Of a DNA stretch of 64,000 bases, positions 17,811-30,326 are shown one piece after another. The notes below the pieces were generated by a model. The model saw only the letters and a program-made list of their open reading frames with translations, searched no databases and had not been told where the DNA came from. This stretch comes from Anaeromicropila populeti (GTDB lineage Bacteria; Bacillota; Clostridia; Lachnospirales; Lachnospiraceae): contig NZ_FOYZ01000010.1 of the NCBI RefSeq assembly GCF_900112775.1, positions 1 to 64,000 of the forward strand. Direction: 5' to 3'. A program made the position numbers and the translations under genes. The first letter of the stretch is position 1; every line of letters begins with the position of its first letter.

Positions 17811-19493
17811 GTGGATAAGGACAATGTTTCTGAAGAGAAAGAAGTAATATCAAAAAACTTTATTGAGCAGATTATTGATAAAGATATAGAAGAAGGAAAA
17901 GTACAAAAGGTTATAACTAGATTTCCACCTGAGCCAAATGGATATTTGCATATTGGACATGCTAAGTCCATATTATTGAATTCCGGACTGGCAGAAAAGT
18001 ATAACGGACAGTTTAACTTAAGATTTGATGATACCAATCCAACCAAGGAAAAGACAGAGTTTGTAGAGTCCATAATTGATGACGTTAAATGGATAGGCGG
18101 TAGTTTTGAAGAACGCATTTTTTTTGCATCAAACTATTTCCAGGAGATGTATGAGGCAGCAGTAAAGCTGATAAAAAAAGGAAAAGCGTTTGTTTGTGAT
18201 TTGACAGCAGAAGAGATTAGGACATATAGAGGAACACTTACAGAACCAGGGAAAAACAGCCCATATAGAGAACGTTCAATAGAGGAAAATCTTGAATTAT
18301 TCGATAAAATGAAGAATGGTGAGTTTCCGGATGGTTCAAAGGTACTTAGAGCGAAGATAGATATGGCATCTCCTAATATTAATTTGAGAGATCCTGTTAT
18401 ATATAGAGTGGCAAGGATGACTCACCACAATACAGGAGATCAGTGGTGCATTTATCCAATGTATGATTTTGCTCATCCGATAGAGGATGCGATAGAACAT
18501 GTAACCCATTCCATTTGTACATTAGAATTTGAAGACCACAGACCTTTGTATGACTGGGTTGTAAGAGAACTAGAATATGAACAGCCACCGAAGCAGATTG
18601 AATTTGCAAAAATGTATCTGACCAATGTAATTACGGGAAAGAGATATATTAAGAAGCTGGTGGAAGAAGAAGTTGTGGATGGCTGGGATGATCCAAGGCT
18701 GGTTTCTATTGCAGCATTGCGGAGAAGAGGCTTTACACCAGAATCTATCCGTAAGTTTATGGATTTATGCGGGGTGTCCAAGAGTAATAGCTCTGTTGAC
18801 TATGCAATGCTTGAGTATTGTATAAGAGAAGATTTAAAATTGAAGCAGGATCGTGTAATGGCAGTTCTCGATCCAATTAAACTGGTTATTGATAATTATG
18901 AAGAAGACAGAATCGAGTATTTTGATGTTCAGAATAACCAGGAAAATGAAGCATTAGGTACGAGAAAAGTACCTTTTGGTAAAGTACTGTATATTGATCG
19001 GGAAGATTTTATGATCGAACCGCCTAAGAAATATTTCAGGCTTTTTCCTGGAAATGAAGTACGATTAATGCATGCATATTTTGTGAAATGCGTTGATTAT
19101 AAGACAGATGAGAATGGCAGGGTGACAGAGGTACATTGTACCTATGATCCAGAAACGAGAAGTGGAAGCGGCTTTACTGGCCGTAAAGTAAAAGGAACAA
19201 TTCATTGGGTAGAAGCTTCTACAGCAGTTTCCGTGGAAACAAGATTGTATGAAAACATAGTTGATGAGGAAAAGGGAGTTTATAATGAAGATGGAAGTTT
19301 AAATTTAAATCCAGATTCCTTAACTATATTAGATACTTGCTATGTTGAGCCTTATTTAAAGAATGTTAAGCCTCTTGACCGTTTTCAATTTGTTAGACAT
19401 GGTTATTTCTGCGTGGATTCCAAGGATTCCAGCGATGACAGACTTGTATTTAACAGGATTGTCTCACTAAAGAGTTCCTATAAACCAAATTAA
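17811..19493 (+). CDS. glnS: Glutaminyl-tRNA synthetase
   Basis: This is a 560-aa class I aminoacyl-tRNA synthetase that charges tRNA-Gln directly. The N-terminal catalytic domain has [15 protein letters not shown] (HIGH motif near residue 50) and RFDDTNP. GWDDPRL and RRRG are followed by the anticodon-binding beta barrels. The second catalytic loop, usually V-M-S-K-R in GlnRS, reads V-I-T-G-K-R here. The start is GTG, strongly supported by GGAAGGAGGA. The length is normal. The DUF2225 gene follows after 17 bases, so the two are probably one transcript. Confidence 0.95.
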   Translation: MDKDNVSEEKEVISKNFIEQIIDKDIEEGKVQKVITRFPPEPNGYLHIGHAKSILLNSGLAEKYNGQFNLRFDDTNPTKEKTEFVESIIDDVKWIGGSFEERIFFASNYFQEMYEAAVKLIKKGKAFVCDLTAEEIRTYRGTLTEPGKNSPYRERSIEENLELFDKMKNGEFPDGSKVLRAKIDMASPNINLRDPVIYRVARMTHHNTGDQWCIYPMYDFAHPIEDAIEHVTHSICTLEFEDHRPLYDWVVRELEYEQPPKQIEFAKMYLTNVITGKRYIKKLVEEEVVDGWDDPRLVSIAALRRRGFTPESIRKFMDLCGVSKSNSSVDYAMLEYCIREDLKLKQDRVMAVLDPIKLVIDNYEEDRIEYFDVQNNQENEALGTRKVPFGKVLYIDREDFMIEPPKKYFRLFPGNEVRLMHAYFVKCVDYKTDENGRVTEVHCTYDPETRSGSGFTGRKVKGTIHWVEASTAVSVETRLYENIVDEEKGVYNEDGSLNLNPDSLTILDTCYVEPYLKNVKPLDRFQFVRHGYFCVDSKDSSDDRLVFNRIVSLKSSYKPN

Positions 19494-19510
19494 CCTAAGG
19501 AGGAGAAGTA

Positions 19511-20338
19511 ATGAGTGATTTATTTTCAGGATTAGAAGAGTTTGGGCTTGGTGGATTAAAGAATGTTGAGGTATTTGAGAAAGAAGAGCAAAAGAATGCA
19601 GAGGAAGCAGCAGAAGCAAAACCAAAAATCACCGAGGCAGATCTTTTGTTTGATAAGACTCATACGTGTCCTGCATGCAGTAATAAATTTAAAGTGAAAA
19701 CCGTCCGTATTGGAAAAGCAAAACTGATTTCTGCGGATACTGATTTAAGACCTCGGTATCAAGGTGTTGATTCGCTGAAGTATGATGCCATTGTATGTCC
19801 CCAGTGTGGATATAGCGCATTGAGCCGGTATTATGATTATTTGTCTGTTGCCCAGTCAAAGCTGGTGAAAGAAACTATTTCAGCTAATTTTAAAGGAATT
19901 GCCACAGAATTAGAGGTATATTCCTATGACGATGCCATTGCCCGGCATAAGCTGGCATTACTTAGTACTGTCGTTAAAAGAGGGAAAAATAGTGAGAGGG
20001 CATTTACATGTCTTAAACTGGCATGGATATTAAGAGGCAAGCAGGAAACTCTTCCAAAGGATACGCCAAATTATAACGATGCGAAAGCAAAACTGGCGGC
20101 AGAGGAAGCGGATTGTATTAAAAAGGCTCATGATGGCTTTTTAGCGGCATTTTCTAATGAAAGTTTCCCTATGTGTGGTATGGATGAATTTACTACTACA
20201 TATCTGATTGCTGAATTGGCAAGAAGGATGGGGAATGAGGATGAGGCAAAGAGATGGTTGTCAAAAGTACTGACCGCCAGAGATGCCAATGAAAGAATTA
20301 AGAATAAGGCAAGAGAGATAAAAGATTTAATGAAATAG
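19511..20338 (+). CDS. DUF2225 family protein
   Basis: This is a 275-aa cytoplasmic protein. A charged N-terminus is followed by a likely zinc-binding pair, CPACSNKF near residue 55 and CPQCGYSALSRYYDYL near residue 97, then a helical TPR-like C-terminal half with LKLAWILRG. This fits the DUF2225 family of Firmicutes and spirochaetes, whose role is not known. AAGGAGGAGAAG precedes the ATG. It sits in the glnS transcript and ends at a terminator facing the next, convergent gene. Confidence 0.85.
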   Translation: MSDLFSGLEEFGLGGLKNVEVFEKEEQKNAEEAAEAKPKITEADLLFDKTHTCPACSNKFKVKTVRIGKAKLISADTDLRPRYQGVDSLKYDAIVCPQCGYSALSRYYDYLSVAQSKLVKETISANFKGIATELEVYSYDDAIARHKLALLSTVVKRGKNSERAFTCLKLAWILRGKQETLPKDTPNYNDAKAKLAAEEADCIKKAHDGFLAAFSNESFPMCGMDEFTTTYLIAELARRMGNEDEAKRWLSKVLTARDANERIKNKAREIKDLMK

Positions 20339-20370
20339 TTTCTCATCATTATTATATATGTTATTATAAG

Positions 20371-20398
20371 AAGCGGAGTCCAGTTGGATTCCGCTTTT
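20371..20398. terminator. Terminator between convergent genes
   Basis: AAGCGGAGTCC and GGATTCCGCTT form a stem with one mismatch, followed by TTTT. It lies between the DUF2225 gene and the minus-strand Cys-rich gene and may serve both. Confidence 0.8.
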
Positions 20399-20406
20399 AA
20401 TAAGGA

Positions 20407-21132
20407 TTACTCCAAATAAACAGAATTAGTCTTTATTACAGTTCTGGGAAGAGCATCCTGAGAATTTTTCCAGGGAGCGTCATTGTTACGATAGTCAAAT
20501 TTATCTTTAAACCACTCTAAATCCTCTCTTACACGTTTCATATTTGATAGATATATCCTATTTAAATCGGATAAAAAACATTCCAGTTGTTTTCCTGTTA
20601 AGCTGGAGATTGCTAACTGATAAAGTCCGCCATAGTGTTTTGTACAAATTCCTTTTGAAGCATTGAAGGTTTGTTTAAAATCGTCTTCTGTTTTATAAAG
20701 ATACAATATAGTTGCCAAATACCGTTGAAAAGTTGATTCAATCCTTTCACATATAAAACAGGTGGAATGTAATTGGTCAATATAGCTTTTTACATCGGAA
20801 CAAGCTGGCTTTTTGAAAAAAGAGCCGCTGGCTGGTTTTTGGGATGTACTTAATTTTTCAATGGTACGTATGGTTTCATCCATGTGGGTGCTAAGCATCA
20901 GGGCTAAACCAAGGCGATTTTGATTTTTATACATCATTCGAATGTGCTTTTCGCAGAATCCCTTTTTGTCTGTTTCGGCACGTACGTCATCTTCCATATA
21001 GCTGGGACCCATTGTGTACTCAACTGCATTACTTTCTAATTGTTTATACATAGAGCACAGGGGACATTCGCTGTCCTCACGAAATGCATCGGTAACAGGA
21101 ATTGTATACAATTTTTCTTTCAAGTTTTTCAT
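20407..21132 (-). CDS. DUF6062-like Cys-rich protein
   Basis: This is a 241-aa cytoplasmic, largely helical protein. Cysteine-histidine pairs recur: ECPLCSMY near residue 23, FCEKHIRMMY near 79, a CFICE pair in the middle and ICTKHYGGLY later. They look like two repeated metal-binding units of the pattern C-x-x-C...C-x-x-H. The opening KLYTIPVTDAF and the cysteine layout fit what I remember as DUF6062, a Clostridia family with no known function. The start has a weak site (AAAGGATG). It stands alone and is divergent from groESL. The family name is tentative. Confidence 0.65.
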   Translation of the reverse strand: MKNLKEKLYTIPVTDAFREDSECPLCSMYKQLESNAVEYTMGPSYMEDDVRAETDKKGFCEKHIRMMYKNQNRLGLALMLSTHMDETIRTIEKLSTSQKPASGSFFKKPACSDVKSYIDQLHSTCFICERIESTFQRYLATILYLYKTEDDFKQTFNASKGICTKHYGGLYQLAISSLTGKQLECFLSDLNRIYLSNMKRVREDLEWFKDKFDYRNNDAPWKNSQDALPRTVIKTNSVYLE

Positions 21133-21340
21133 CCTTTCTAATTTAACGTATAAAATTTACCTGAATTGGCAAGAACTATTATAGCATAAAGTAAAAAAAG
21201 ATCACATAAAAATTAAATGAGACAAGTTAATTTAATAATAAAGAGAAATAAGAAAATTAGAAAAACTGAGAAAACAAGAGCATGAGTGAGATAATAAATG
21301 ATATACTAAAGAATATGGCAATAATGGAAGAGTTTCAGAT

Positions 21341-21369
21341 TTGCAATAAAGAAACAAATTTACTAATAT
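21341..21369 (+). promoter_or_regulatory. Sigma-A promoter of groESL
   Basis: TTGCAA at 21341-21346, a 17-base spacer and TAATAT at 21364-21369. The CIRCE operator starts 12 bases downstream, overlapping the expected transcription start. The interval 21133-21453 otherwise shows only AT-rich sequence. Confidence 0.75.
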
Positions 21370-21380
21370 ATGCTTATCAG

Positions 21381-21407
21381 TTAGCACTCGATTGTAATGA
21401 GTGCTAA
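21381..21407. promoter_or_regulatory. CIRCE operator (HrcA site) of groESL
   Basis: TTAGCACTC, nine bases, GAGTGCTAA. This is a perfect match to the CIRCE inverted repeat bound by the heat-shock repressor HrcA. Confidence 0.98.
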
Positions 21408-21453
21408 TAACTTTGATAAATTAGAACTAGAAATTGTATAAGGAGGAATTATT

Positions 21454-21741
21454 ATGAAGTTAGTACCATTAGGTGACAAAGTAGTATTAAAACAGTTAGA
21501 GGCAGAAGAAACAACAAAATCTGGAATTGTGTTACCAGGTCAGGCACAGGAAAAGCCACAGCAGGCTGAAGTCGTAGCAGTTGGACCTGGCGGAGTGATT
21601 GATGGAAAAGAAGTAACGATGCAAGTTAAAGTTGGCGATAAAGTTATCTATCAAAAATATGCAGGAACGAATGTTAAATTAGATGCAGAAGAATTTGTAA
21701 TTGTAAAACAAAACGATATTGTTGCAATTGTTGAGGAATAA
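21454..21741 (+). CDS. groES: Co-chaperonin GroES
   Basis: This is a 95-aa Hsp10 co-chaperonin that caps the GroEL ring. It starts MKLVPLGDKVVLK, carries the mobile loop around EAEETTKSGIVLPG (residues 17-30) and ends in a typical acidic strand. The length is normal. AAGGAGG precedes the ATG. It is followed by groEL after 48 bases in the same CIRCE-controlled operon, so both should be induced by heat when HrcA is inactivated. Confidence 0.98.
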   Translation: MKLVPLGDKVVLKQLEAEETTKSGIVLPGQAQEKPQQAEVVAVGPGGVIDGKEVTMQVKVGDKVIYQKYAGTNVKLDAEEFVIVKQNDIVAIVEE

Positions 21742-21762
21742 TTTGATTTAAATTAAATTTAG

Positions 21763-23412
<1,650 letters not shown>

Positions 23413-23442
23413 TCAGATTATTATAAGTGAATATAGTAATAA

Positions 23443-23478
23443 GAGGTGCAGGCTGAATCAGGTGGCCTGCATCTTTTT
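23443..23478 (+). terminator. Intrinsic terminator of groESL
   Basis: AGGTGCAGGC and GCCTGCATCT form a ten-base stem with one G-U type pair, followed by TTTTT. Confidence 0.85.
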
Positions 23479-23572
23479 ATTTGATATAATACTAATATCC
23501 TTTATTTTTTAAATGATTTCGAGTATAATAGTAGCATGTTTTAAATTGGCAACCAGGATAGGAGGATTTTTA

Positions 23573-24073
23573 ATGAACGAGTTGTATGCAGAAGCTAGTA
23601 TTCAAGTAAAGACAACCTTTAAGCAGACATTTTTAAAGGTATTATTAATTATTGGTACAGTATTATCTGCTTTTTTGGCAATTGGATTAATGCTGGTGGT
23701 TTTTATACCAGTTACAGCAATATTGGTGGTTTTATGTTTTTTTGCATTTCCAAGATTAAGTAAGTTAGAATATGAATACATTTTTTGTGATGGAAGACTG
23801 GATTTTGACCGCATTGCAGGTGGTGCAAAAAGAAAGACAATGTTAAGGATAGAAATGGAAACCGTAGAGATTGTTGCAGGACCAGCCAATGCATCCAATT
23901 ATGAAAATGGGAAGTTTGACCAGGTTAAGGATTTTTCCAATGGAGTGAAAGCAGAGACTTTCGTAATTATTTCTAATAATGATTCTAAGAGAATGAAAAT
24001 ACTATTTAATCCAAGTGAAAAAATGGTAGAGTGTATGTATAATAAAGCACCAAGTAAGGTAAAAAAGTATTAG
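23573..24073 (+). CDS. DUF6106-like membrane protein
   Basis: This is a 166-aa protein with two closely spaced N-terminal membrane segments (residues ~20-60, LLIIGTVLSAFLAIGL and PVTAILVVLCFFAF) and a cytoplasmic C-terminal domain containing YEYIFCDGRLDFDRIAGG and ILFNPSEKMVECMY. It resembles the DUF6106 family of Clostridia, function unknown; the name is from memory. The start at 23573 has GGAGG upstream; a longer in-frame start at 23513 lacks one. It appears to be monocistronic. Confidence 0.65.
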   Translation: MNELYAEASIQVKTTFKQTFLKVLLIIGTVLSAFLAIGLMLVVFIPVTAILVVLCFFAFPRLSKLEYEYIFCDGRLDFDRIAGGAKRKTMLRIEMETVEIVAGPANASNYENGKFDQVKDFSNGVKAETFVIISNNDSKRMKILFNPSEKMVECMYNKAPSKVKKY

Positions 24074-24171
24074 GTGTATAACAGAAGAAGTCAGAAGATT
24101 TATTTTTTTCATTCATTTTTCACATGGTATTCACAAATATGCCGCATAATAGCAAGCAGGAGGTGTGAAAA

Positions 24172-24810
24172 ATGAGAAAAAAATATATGTTATATGTGGC
24201 AGCATTAAGTGTAGCTTTGTTTATGACTGGCTGCAATGCGGAAAAGACCAATGAGGAAACAGCGGTAGTTGAGAATACAGAAAGCAGCCAGGTGAGTGAT
24301 GAAAATGACGAGGCAATGGAAGCTGCTGGGGCAGAATCGGATTTACTTGGTGAAGTGACAGCAGTTTCTGAGAATTCCGTAACGATAGCAGTAGGTATTC
24401 AAAGACAGATGGGTGGCGGATCAAATGGTGAAAAGCCAGACGGTGAAAGACCAGAAGGAGAAGCACCATCAGGTGAAACCCCAGACGGTAAAGCACCAGA
24501 AGGAGAAGCACCATCAGGTGAAAAGCCAGACGGTGAAGTTCCAGAAGGAGAAGTTCCATCAGGGGAAAAAGGAAAAGGCGGCATGCTTTCCTTAACTGGA
24601 GAAGAGAAGGAAATAGTCGTATCAGAACAGACTGAGATAGTAAAAGAGAGTAATAATACAAGTGAAAGCATTACAATTGCTGATATTCAAACAGGAGATA
24701 TTCTGGCTATAGAATATGAGGAAGACGGCGAAACAGTAAAATCAATTATAGTAAAATCATTTCAAATGGGAGATGGCAGGCAGAAAGGAAATGAACTGAA
24801 AGGTGAATAA
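24172..24810 (+). CDS. Lipoprotein with Pro-Glu-Gly repeats
   Basis: This is a 212-aa exported lipoprotein. The signal peptide ends in a lipobox (FMTGCNAE), so Cys21 is the lipid site. Residues ~86-130 consist of three 15-residue repeats of the type GEKPDGERPEGEAPS. Around the repeat are two strands resembling DUF5666-type domains: LLGEVTAVSENSVTIAVG before it and ITIADIQTGDILAIEYE after it. AGGAGGTG precedes the ATG. It appears to be a single gene. A binding or spacer role on the cell surface is inference. Confidence 0.75.
   Translation: MRKKYMLYVAALSVALFMTGCNAEKTNEETAVVENTESSQVSDENDEAMEAAGAESDLLGEVTAVSENSVTIAVGIQRQMGGGSNGEKPDGERPEGEAPSGETPDGKAPEGEAPSGEKPDGEVPEGEVPSGEKGKGGMLSLTGEEKEIVVSEQTEIVKESNNTSESITIADIQTGDILAIEYEEDGETVKSIIVKSFQMGDGRQKGNELKGE
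24427..24561 (+). repeat. Three 45-bp in-frame tandem repeats
   Basis: Units at 24427-24471, 24472-24516 and 24517-24561 each begin GGTGAAA and contain CCAGAAGGAGAAG. They encode three near-identical 15-residue blocks of the lipoprotein. Copy number could vary by slippage. Confidence 0.9.
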
Positions 24811-24910
24811 GGGAATCATGTAGGAATCGGATTTGAAGTTCTACATAATAGAATGTGTGGCACTAATAAATATTATTAGTTAATTTAATAATTGGCAGGC
24901 AGATCTTGTC

Positions 24911-24939
24911 TTGACAATTAACTTTCATTTAGTTATACT
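24911..24939 (+). promoter_or_regulatory. Sigma-A promoter of guaB
   Basis: TTGACA at 24911-24916, a 17-base spacer and TATACT at 24934-24939. It leaves a leader of about 55 bases in which no riboswitch is apparent. Confidence 0.85.
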
Positions 24940-24997
24940 TTTAAAAATCACCTAAAATTTTAGATGTCAAATAATAACTTAAGAAAGTGAGGATTAA

Positions 24998-26455
<1,458 letters not shown>

Positions 26456-26471
26456 GTATGTGTGAATAAGT

Positions 26472-26502
26472 AAAAGGTATCAGATTGTTCTGGTACCTTT
26501 TA
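26472..26502 (+). terminator. Intrinsic terminator of guaB
   Basis: AAAAGGTATCAGA and TCTGGTACCTTTT form a long stem with one mismatch, then a T-rich end. Confidence 0.85.
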
Positions 26503-26588
26503 TGTACGCAGTAGAGTTTTAGAAATTCTGATAGAAACTGTTACTTAGGGAGAGAATAATAAAACAATAATAGGAAAGGCTGAAATGA

Positions 26589-28013
26589 ATGAAAAAGACA
26601 AAGATTATTTGCACACTGGGACCATCCACAGAAAAGCCTGGTGTATTAGAACAATTGGCAGAAGCAGGAATGGACTGCGCGAGGTTTAACTTTTCTCATG
26701 GGGATCATGAAGAACATGGAAAAAGATTTGAAGCATTAAAGAAAATACGGGAAGAGAGTGGACGCCCTATTGCAGCATTATTAGACACTAAGGGTCCTGA
26801 AATCCGGCTAAAAGATTTTAAAGAAGGAAAAGTTTTTTTGGAGAAGGGGCAAAAATTTACTCTTACCACACGAGAAGTAGAAGGTACTGGCGAGATAGCG
26901 TCTATTACCTATAAAGGGCTTCCTATGGATGTGAAGGCAGGTACGATTATTTTAGTGGATGACGGACTTATCGAGATGGTGGTAGAAGAGAAAAACGAGA
27001 CAGATATTATTTGTAAGGTTTTAAATGAGGGACCAGTTTCTAATAAAAAGGGAGTTAATGTACCTAATACAAGATTAAGTATGCCTTATTTAAGTGAAAA
27101 AGACAGAGATGATATTATTTTTGGTATTAAAATGGGATATGATTTCATTGCAGCATCTTTTGTAAGGACAGCAGAGGATGTTTTAGAGATACGAAAAATA
27201 TTTGAAGAATATCAATGTGATAAAATTAAAATTATTGCTAAGATTGAAAATAAAGAAGGTGTAGATAATATCGATGATATTATCAAAGTGGCAGATGGTA
27301 TTATGATAGCCAGAGGTGATATGGGGGTTGAAGTGCCTGGACAGGATGTACCTGCCATTCAGAAGAGAATTATCAAGAAAGTTTACCAGGCTGGAAAGCA
27401 GGTTATAACAGCAACACAAATGCTGGATTCTATGCAGAAAAATCCGAGGCCTACCAGAGCGGAAATATCTGATGTTGCCAACGCAATTTATGATGGTACC
27501 AGTGCAATAATGTTATCAGGTGAAACAGCAGCTGGAAAGTATCCAGTAGAAGCCTTACAGATGATGGTTAGTATAGCAGTTGCCACAGAGAATGATATAG
27601 ATTATAAGAAAAGATTTTTAGAAACAGGTCCAGTGAAGGATAATTCTATTAGAGAGGCAATTTCTCATTCCACTGTAATGACGGCACATGATTTAGATGC
27701 AGAAGCGATTATTTCTGTAACCATGTCGGGATCTACCGCAAGAAGAGTTGTTAAATACCGGCCGAACACTCAGGTATTTGGCTGCTCCACCAGAGACTAT
27801 GTTTGCCGTCACCTAAATTTGGCATGGGGGGTTATTCCAATACTAGTGGAAGAAAAAAATGACACATTTGAATTATTTGACCATGCAATTGACAAGGTGA
27901 TAGAAGCAGGGTATTTGAAACCGGGGGATATTACCGTTATTACAGCTGGTGTTCCATTAGGAGAATCGGGAACAACAAATTTGATTAAAGTACAAAGAGT
28001 ATCAGGTAAGTAA
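26589..28013 (+). CDS. pyk: Pyruvate kinase
   Basis: This is a 474-aa glycolytic enzyme making pyruvate and ATP from PEP and ADP. It starts KTKIICTLGPSTEKPG; has the substrate loop RFNFSHGDHEEH, the LLDTKGPEIR strand, the active-site IIAKIENKEG with catalytic lysine, MIARGDMGVEVP, and the C-terminal allosteric domain. It lacks the extra PEP-utiliser-like domain found in Bacillus pyruvate kinase, so it is the short form. It appears to be monocistronic with a terminator behind it. Confidence 0.98.
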   Translation: MKKTKIICTLGPSTEKPGVLEQLAEAGMDCARFNFSHGDHEEHGKRFEALKKIREESGRPIAALLDTKGPEIRLKDFKEGKVFLEKGQKFTLTTREVEGTGEIASITYKGLPMDVKAGTIILVDDGLIEMVVEEKNETDIICKVLNEGPVSNKKGVNVPNTRLSMPYLSEKDRDDIIFGIKMGYDFIAASFVRTAEDVLEIRKIFEEYQCDKIKIIAKIENKEGVDNIDDIIKVADGIMIARGDMGVEVPGQDVPAIQKRIIKKVYQAGKQVITATQMLDSMQKNPRPTRAEISDVANAIYDGTSAIMLSGETAAGKYPVEALQMMVSIAVATENDIDYKKRFLETGPVKDNSIREAISHSTVMTAHDLDAEAIISVTMSGSTARRVVKYRPNTQVFGCSTRDYVCRHLNLAWGVIPILVEEKNDTFELFDHAIDKVIEAGYLKPGDITVITAGVPLGESGTTNLIKVQRVSGK

Positions 28014-28067
28014 AATATACTTGTAATATTCTTTAGAATATGGAATAATATAAACATTAATTGTTTG

Positions 28068-28104
28068 AAAAGATAAAGTGTTGTCAAAATGCTTTATCTT
28101 TTTT
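28068..28104 (+). terminator. Intrinsic terminator of pyk
   Basis: AAAGATAAAG pairs with CTTTATCTTT around a 13-base loop, followed by TTTT. Confidence 0.85.
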
Positions 28105-28156
28105 GGTGCAAGTACAATAATGTAAGGGTAAAGTACGAGATAAAGAGGGGGATAAT

Positions 28157-28846
28157 ATGGCCAGACGGCGGCTGACAAAAAAGGAATGGAAGAAACGAAG
28201 AAGATTAAAAGTGTTGTTAGTATTTAGCACATTAGTATTAATGACTGTTACCATAATAGGAGTTTTCTGTTCTATAGTGGCTAAAATGCAGGGGAAAACA
28301 GAAAGTGAAATTTTTTCTTCTTTTTTTCCAACTAAAAAGGTTGGGAAAATGGAGGTGACGGAGATGTATTTGACACCAAATGAATACTCCAGGCCTGAGA
28401 CACCTTTAAAAAAAGTGAAGGGTGTCGTAGTACATTATACGGGAAATCCTGGTACAGATGCAGAGGCAAATCGAAATTACTTTGAATCATTAAAGGATAC
28501 ACATACAACATCAGCCAGTAGTCATTATGTGATCGGGTTGGACGGCACGATTATACAGTGCATTCCACTAGATGAGATGTCTTATGCTTCCAATAAGAGA
28601 AATGTAGATACCATTAGTATTGAGGTGTGCCATATGGATGAATCAGGTGTCTTTACCACCGAAGCTTATGATTCTCTCGTTGGACTAACGGCATGGCTCT
28701 GTGGTAAATTCAACTTGAAGAAGAACGATATTATCCGCCATTATGATATTACGGGAAAAGAATGTCCAAAGTATTATGTTAAGCATGAGGATAAATGGCT
28801 GGAATTTAAGGAGGATGTATTTCAATATATTGCGAATAATTCATAA
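28157..28846 (+). CDS. Membrane-anchored N-acetylmuramoyl-L-alanine amidase
   Basis: This is a 229-aa protein with a very basic N-terminus, one membrane anchor (residues ~19-42) and an extracellular Amidase_2/PGRP domain. The zinc ligands are visible as histidine in VVVHYTGNPG and histidine/cysteine in RHYDITGKECPK, and SASSHYVIGLDGTI matches the substrate face. It should cut the bond between MurNAc and the stem peptide. The MATE transporter starts 24 bases later and may share the transcript. GAGGGGGA precedes the ATG. Confidence 0.9.
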   Translation: MARRRLTKKEWKKRRRLKVLLVFSTLVLMTVTIIGVFCSIVAKMQGKTESEIFSSFFPTKKVGKMEVTEMYLTPNEYSRPETPLKKVKGVVVHYTGNPGTDAEANRNYFESLKDTHTTSASSHYVIGLDGTIIQCIPLDEMSYASNKRNVDTISIEVCHMDESGVFTTEAYDSLVGLTAWLCGKFNLKKNDIIRHYDITGKECPKYYVKHEDKWLEFKEDVFQYIANNS

Positions 28847-28869
28847 TTTTAGATGGGAGAGAAAAGAGA

Positions 28870-30237
28870 ATGGAGCAAATGAAAGAAAATAAAATGGGAG
28901 TCATGCCCATTCCTAAGCTGCTAATAACGATATCACTGCCAATGATTGTTTCTATGTTGGGGATAGCGTTATATAATATTGTTGACAGTCTATTTGTATC
29001 AAAAATAGATCAGGATGCGTTTACGGCATTATCCCTTGTGTTTCCAGTACAGAACATGATGCTTGCAGTCGGTGCTGGAACAGGTGTGGGAATTAATGCA
29101 TTGCTGTCACGAAGCTTGGGGGAAAAGAAGTATGAGGAAGCAAATAGAGCTGCTGTAAATGGATTGTTTTTAGCAATATGCAGTTGGATTGTGTTCGCGC
29201 TATTTGGGCTTTTGTTCTCCCGTACTTATTTTGAACTGCAAAATGTGGAGGATAAAATCATTCAGTATGGAACCAGCTATATGAGAATCTGCTGTATCGC
29301 TTCCATTGGATTGTTTTTGCAAATGACACTGGAAAGGCTGCTTCAGTCTACTGGGCGAAGCTTTTTTAGTATGATTACACAGCTGACAGGAGCGATTATT
29401 AATATAATTTTAGATCCTGTTTTAATATTTGGAATAGGACCATTTCCCAAAATGGGGGTTGCAGGGGCAGCAACAGCGACTGTTATCGGTCAGATTTCTG
29501 CCATGCTTTTGGCTGCTTATTTTAATTTCTTTTTCAACAAAGACATTCAGATTGATTTTAAAAAATATAAGATTTCAGGAAGAGTGGTAGGGCGAATTTA
29601 TCGAGTGGGAATTCCATCCATTATTATGCAGTCAATTGGTACCATTATGATTATTGGAATGAACCGAATATTAATTGATTTTTCCAAGCTGGCAGTCAAT
29701 GTCTTTGGTGCCTACTTTAAGCTGCAAAGTTTTATTTTTATGCCAGTATTTGGACTGGTAAACGGAATGATTCCAATTATTGCTTATAACTATGGTGCTA
29801 GAAAAAGAAAACGTATTATAGACACAATAAAATTAGGTTTATTAATCGCTGAAGGTATTATGCTGGCAGGGGTTATTATATTTCAGCTAGTTCCAGGGCA
29901 GCTGCTGCATTGGTTTGATGACACAGGGCAATTAGGGGAAATAGGAGTCTTAGCTTTTAGGATTATTAGTACCAGTTTTCTATTCGCTGGTTTTTGCATT
30001 ACACTTTCAAGTGTATTTCAGGCATTTGGAGATGGCTTGTATAGTATGATTGTGTCCATTGGAAGACAATTAATTGTATTACTTCCGACAGCATATCTGC
30101 TGGCAAAGCTTTTTGGATTAAATGCTGTCTGGTACAGTTATCCGATTGCAGAAATTGCATCTGTTACCCTGAGTACAATGTTTTTTATTCATTTATATAA
30201 AAAGAAAATAAAAGGATTAGAAAACAAAACTACTTAA
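28870..30237 (+). CDS. MATE family efflux transporter
   Basis: This is a 455-aa protein with twelve predicted membrane helices. PKLLITISLPMIVSMLGIAL opens the first helix, and the symmetric second half contains RVGIPSIIMQSIGTIMIIG. These are typical of the DinF/NorM-like MATE family, which exports cationic drugs or metabolites using a sodium or proton gradient. The length is normal. It sits directly behind the amidase gene. The substrate cannot be read from the sequence. Confidence 0.93.
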   Translation: MEQMKENKMGVMPIPKLLITISLPMIVSMLGIALYNIVDSLFVSKIDQDAFTALSLVFPVQNMMLAVGAGTGVGINALLSRSLGEKKYEEANRAAVNGLFLAICSWIVFALFGLLFSRTYFELQNVEDKIIQYGTSYMRICCIASIGLFLQMTLERLLQSTGRSFFSMITQLTGAIINIILDPVLIFGIGPFPKMGVAGAATATVIGQISAMLLAAYFNFFFNKDIQIDFKKYKISGRVVGRIYRVGIPSIIMQSIGTIMIIGMNRILIDFSKLAVNVFGAYFKLQSFIFMPVFGLVNGMIPIIAYNYGARKRKRIIDTIKLGLLIAEGIMLAGVIIFQLVPGQLLHWFDDTGQLGEIGVLAFRIISTSFLFAGFCITLSSVFQAFGDGLYSMIVSIGRQLIVLLPTAYLLAKLFGLNAVWYSYPIAEIASVTLSTMFFIHLYKKKIKGLENKTT

Positions 30238-30326
30238 ATATCCTTGCTGTACAAACCAACTTTGTGATATGATTAAGAATAACAGTCTGAATCGTGTAAA
30301 AGAAAATTTTGAAGGAGAAGAAATGG

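Noticed and set aside
24427-24561. CRISPR-like repeats
   Set aside because: The units are direct, contiguous and coding, without spacers; no CRISPR array was seen anywhere in the window.
24221-24661. Long minus-strand open frames opposite the lipoprotein repeats
   Set aside because: They arise from the repetitive GC-richer codons of the plus-strand gene; there is no ribosome site and the composition is implausible.
30238-30326. SAM riboswitch (S-box) before the methionine genes
   Set aside because: The interval is under 90 bases with no terminator hairpin or S-box core.
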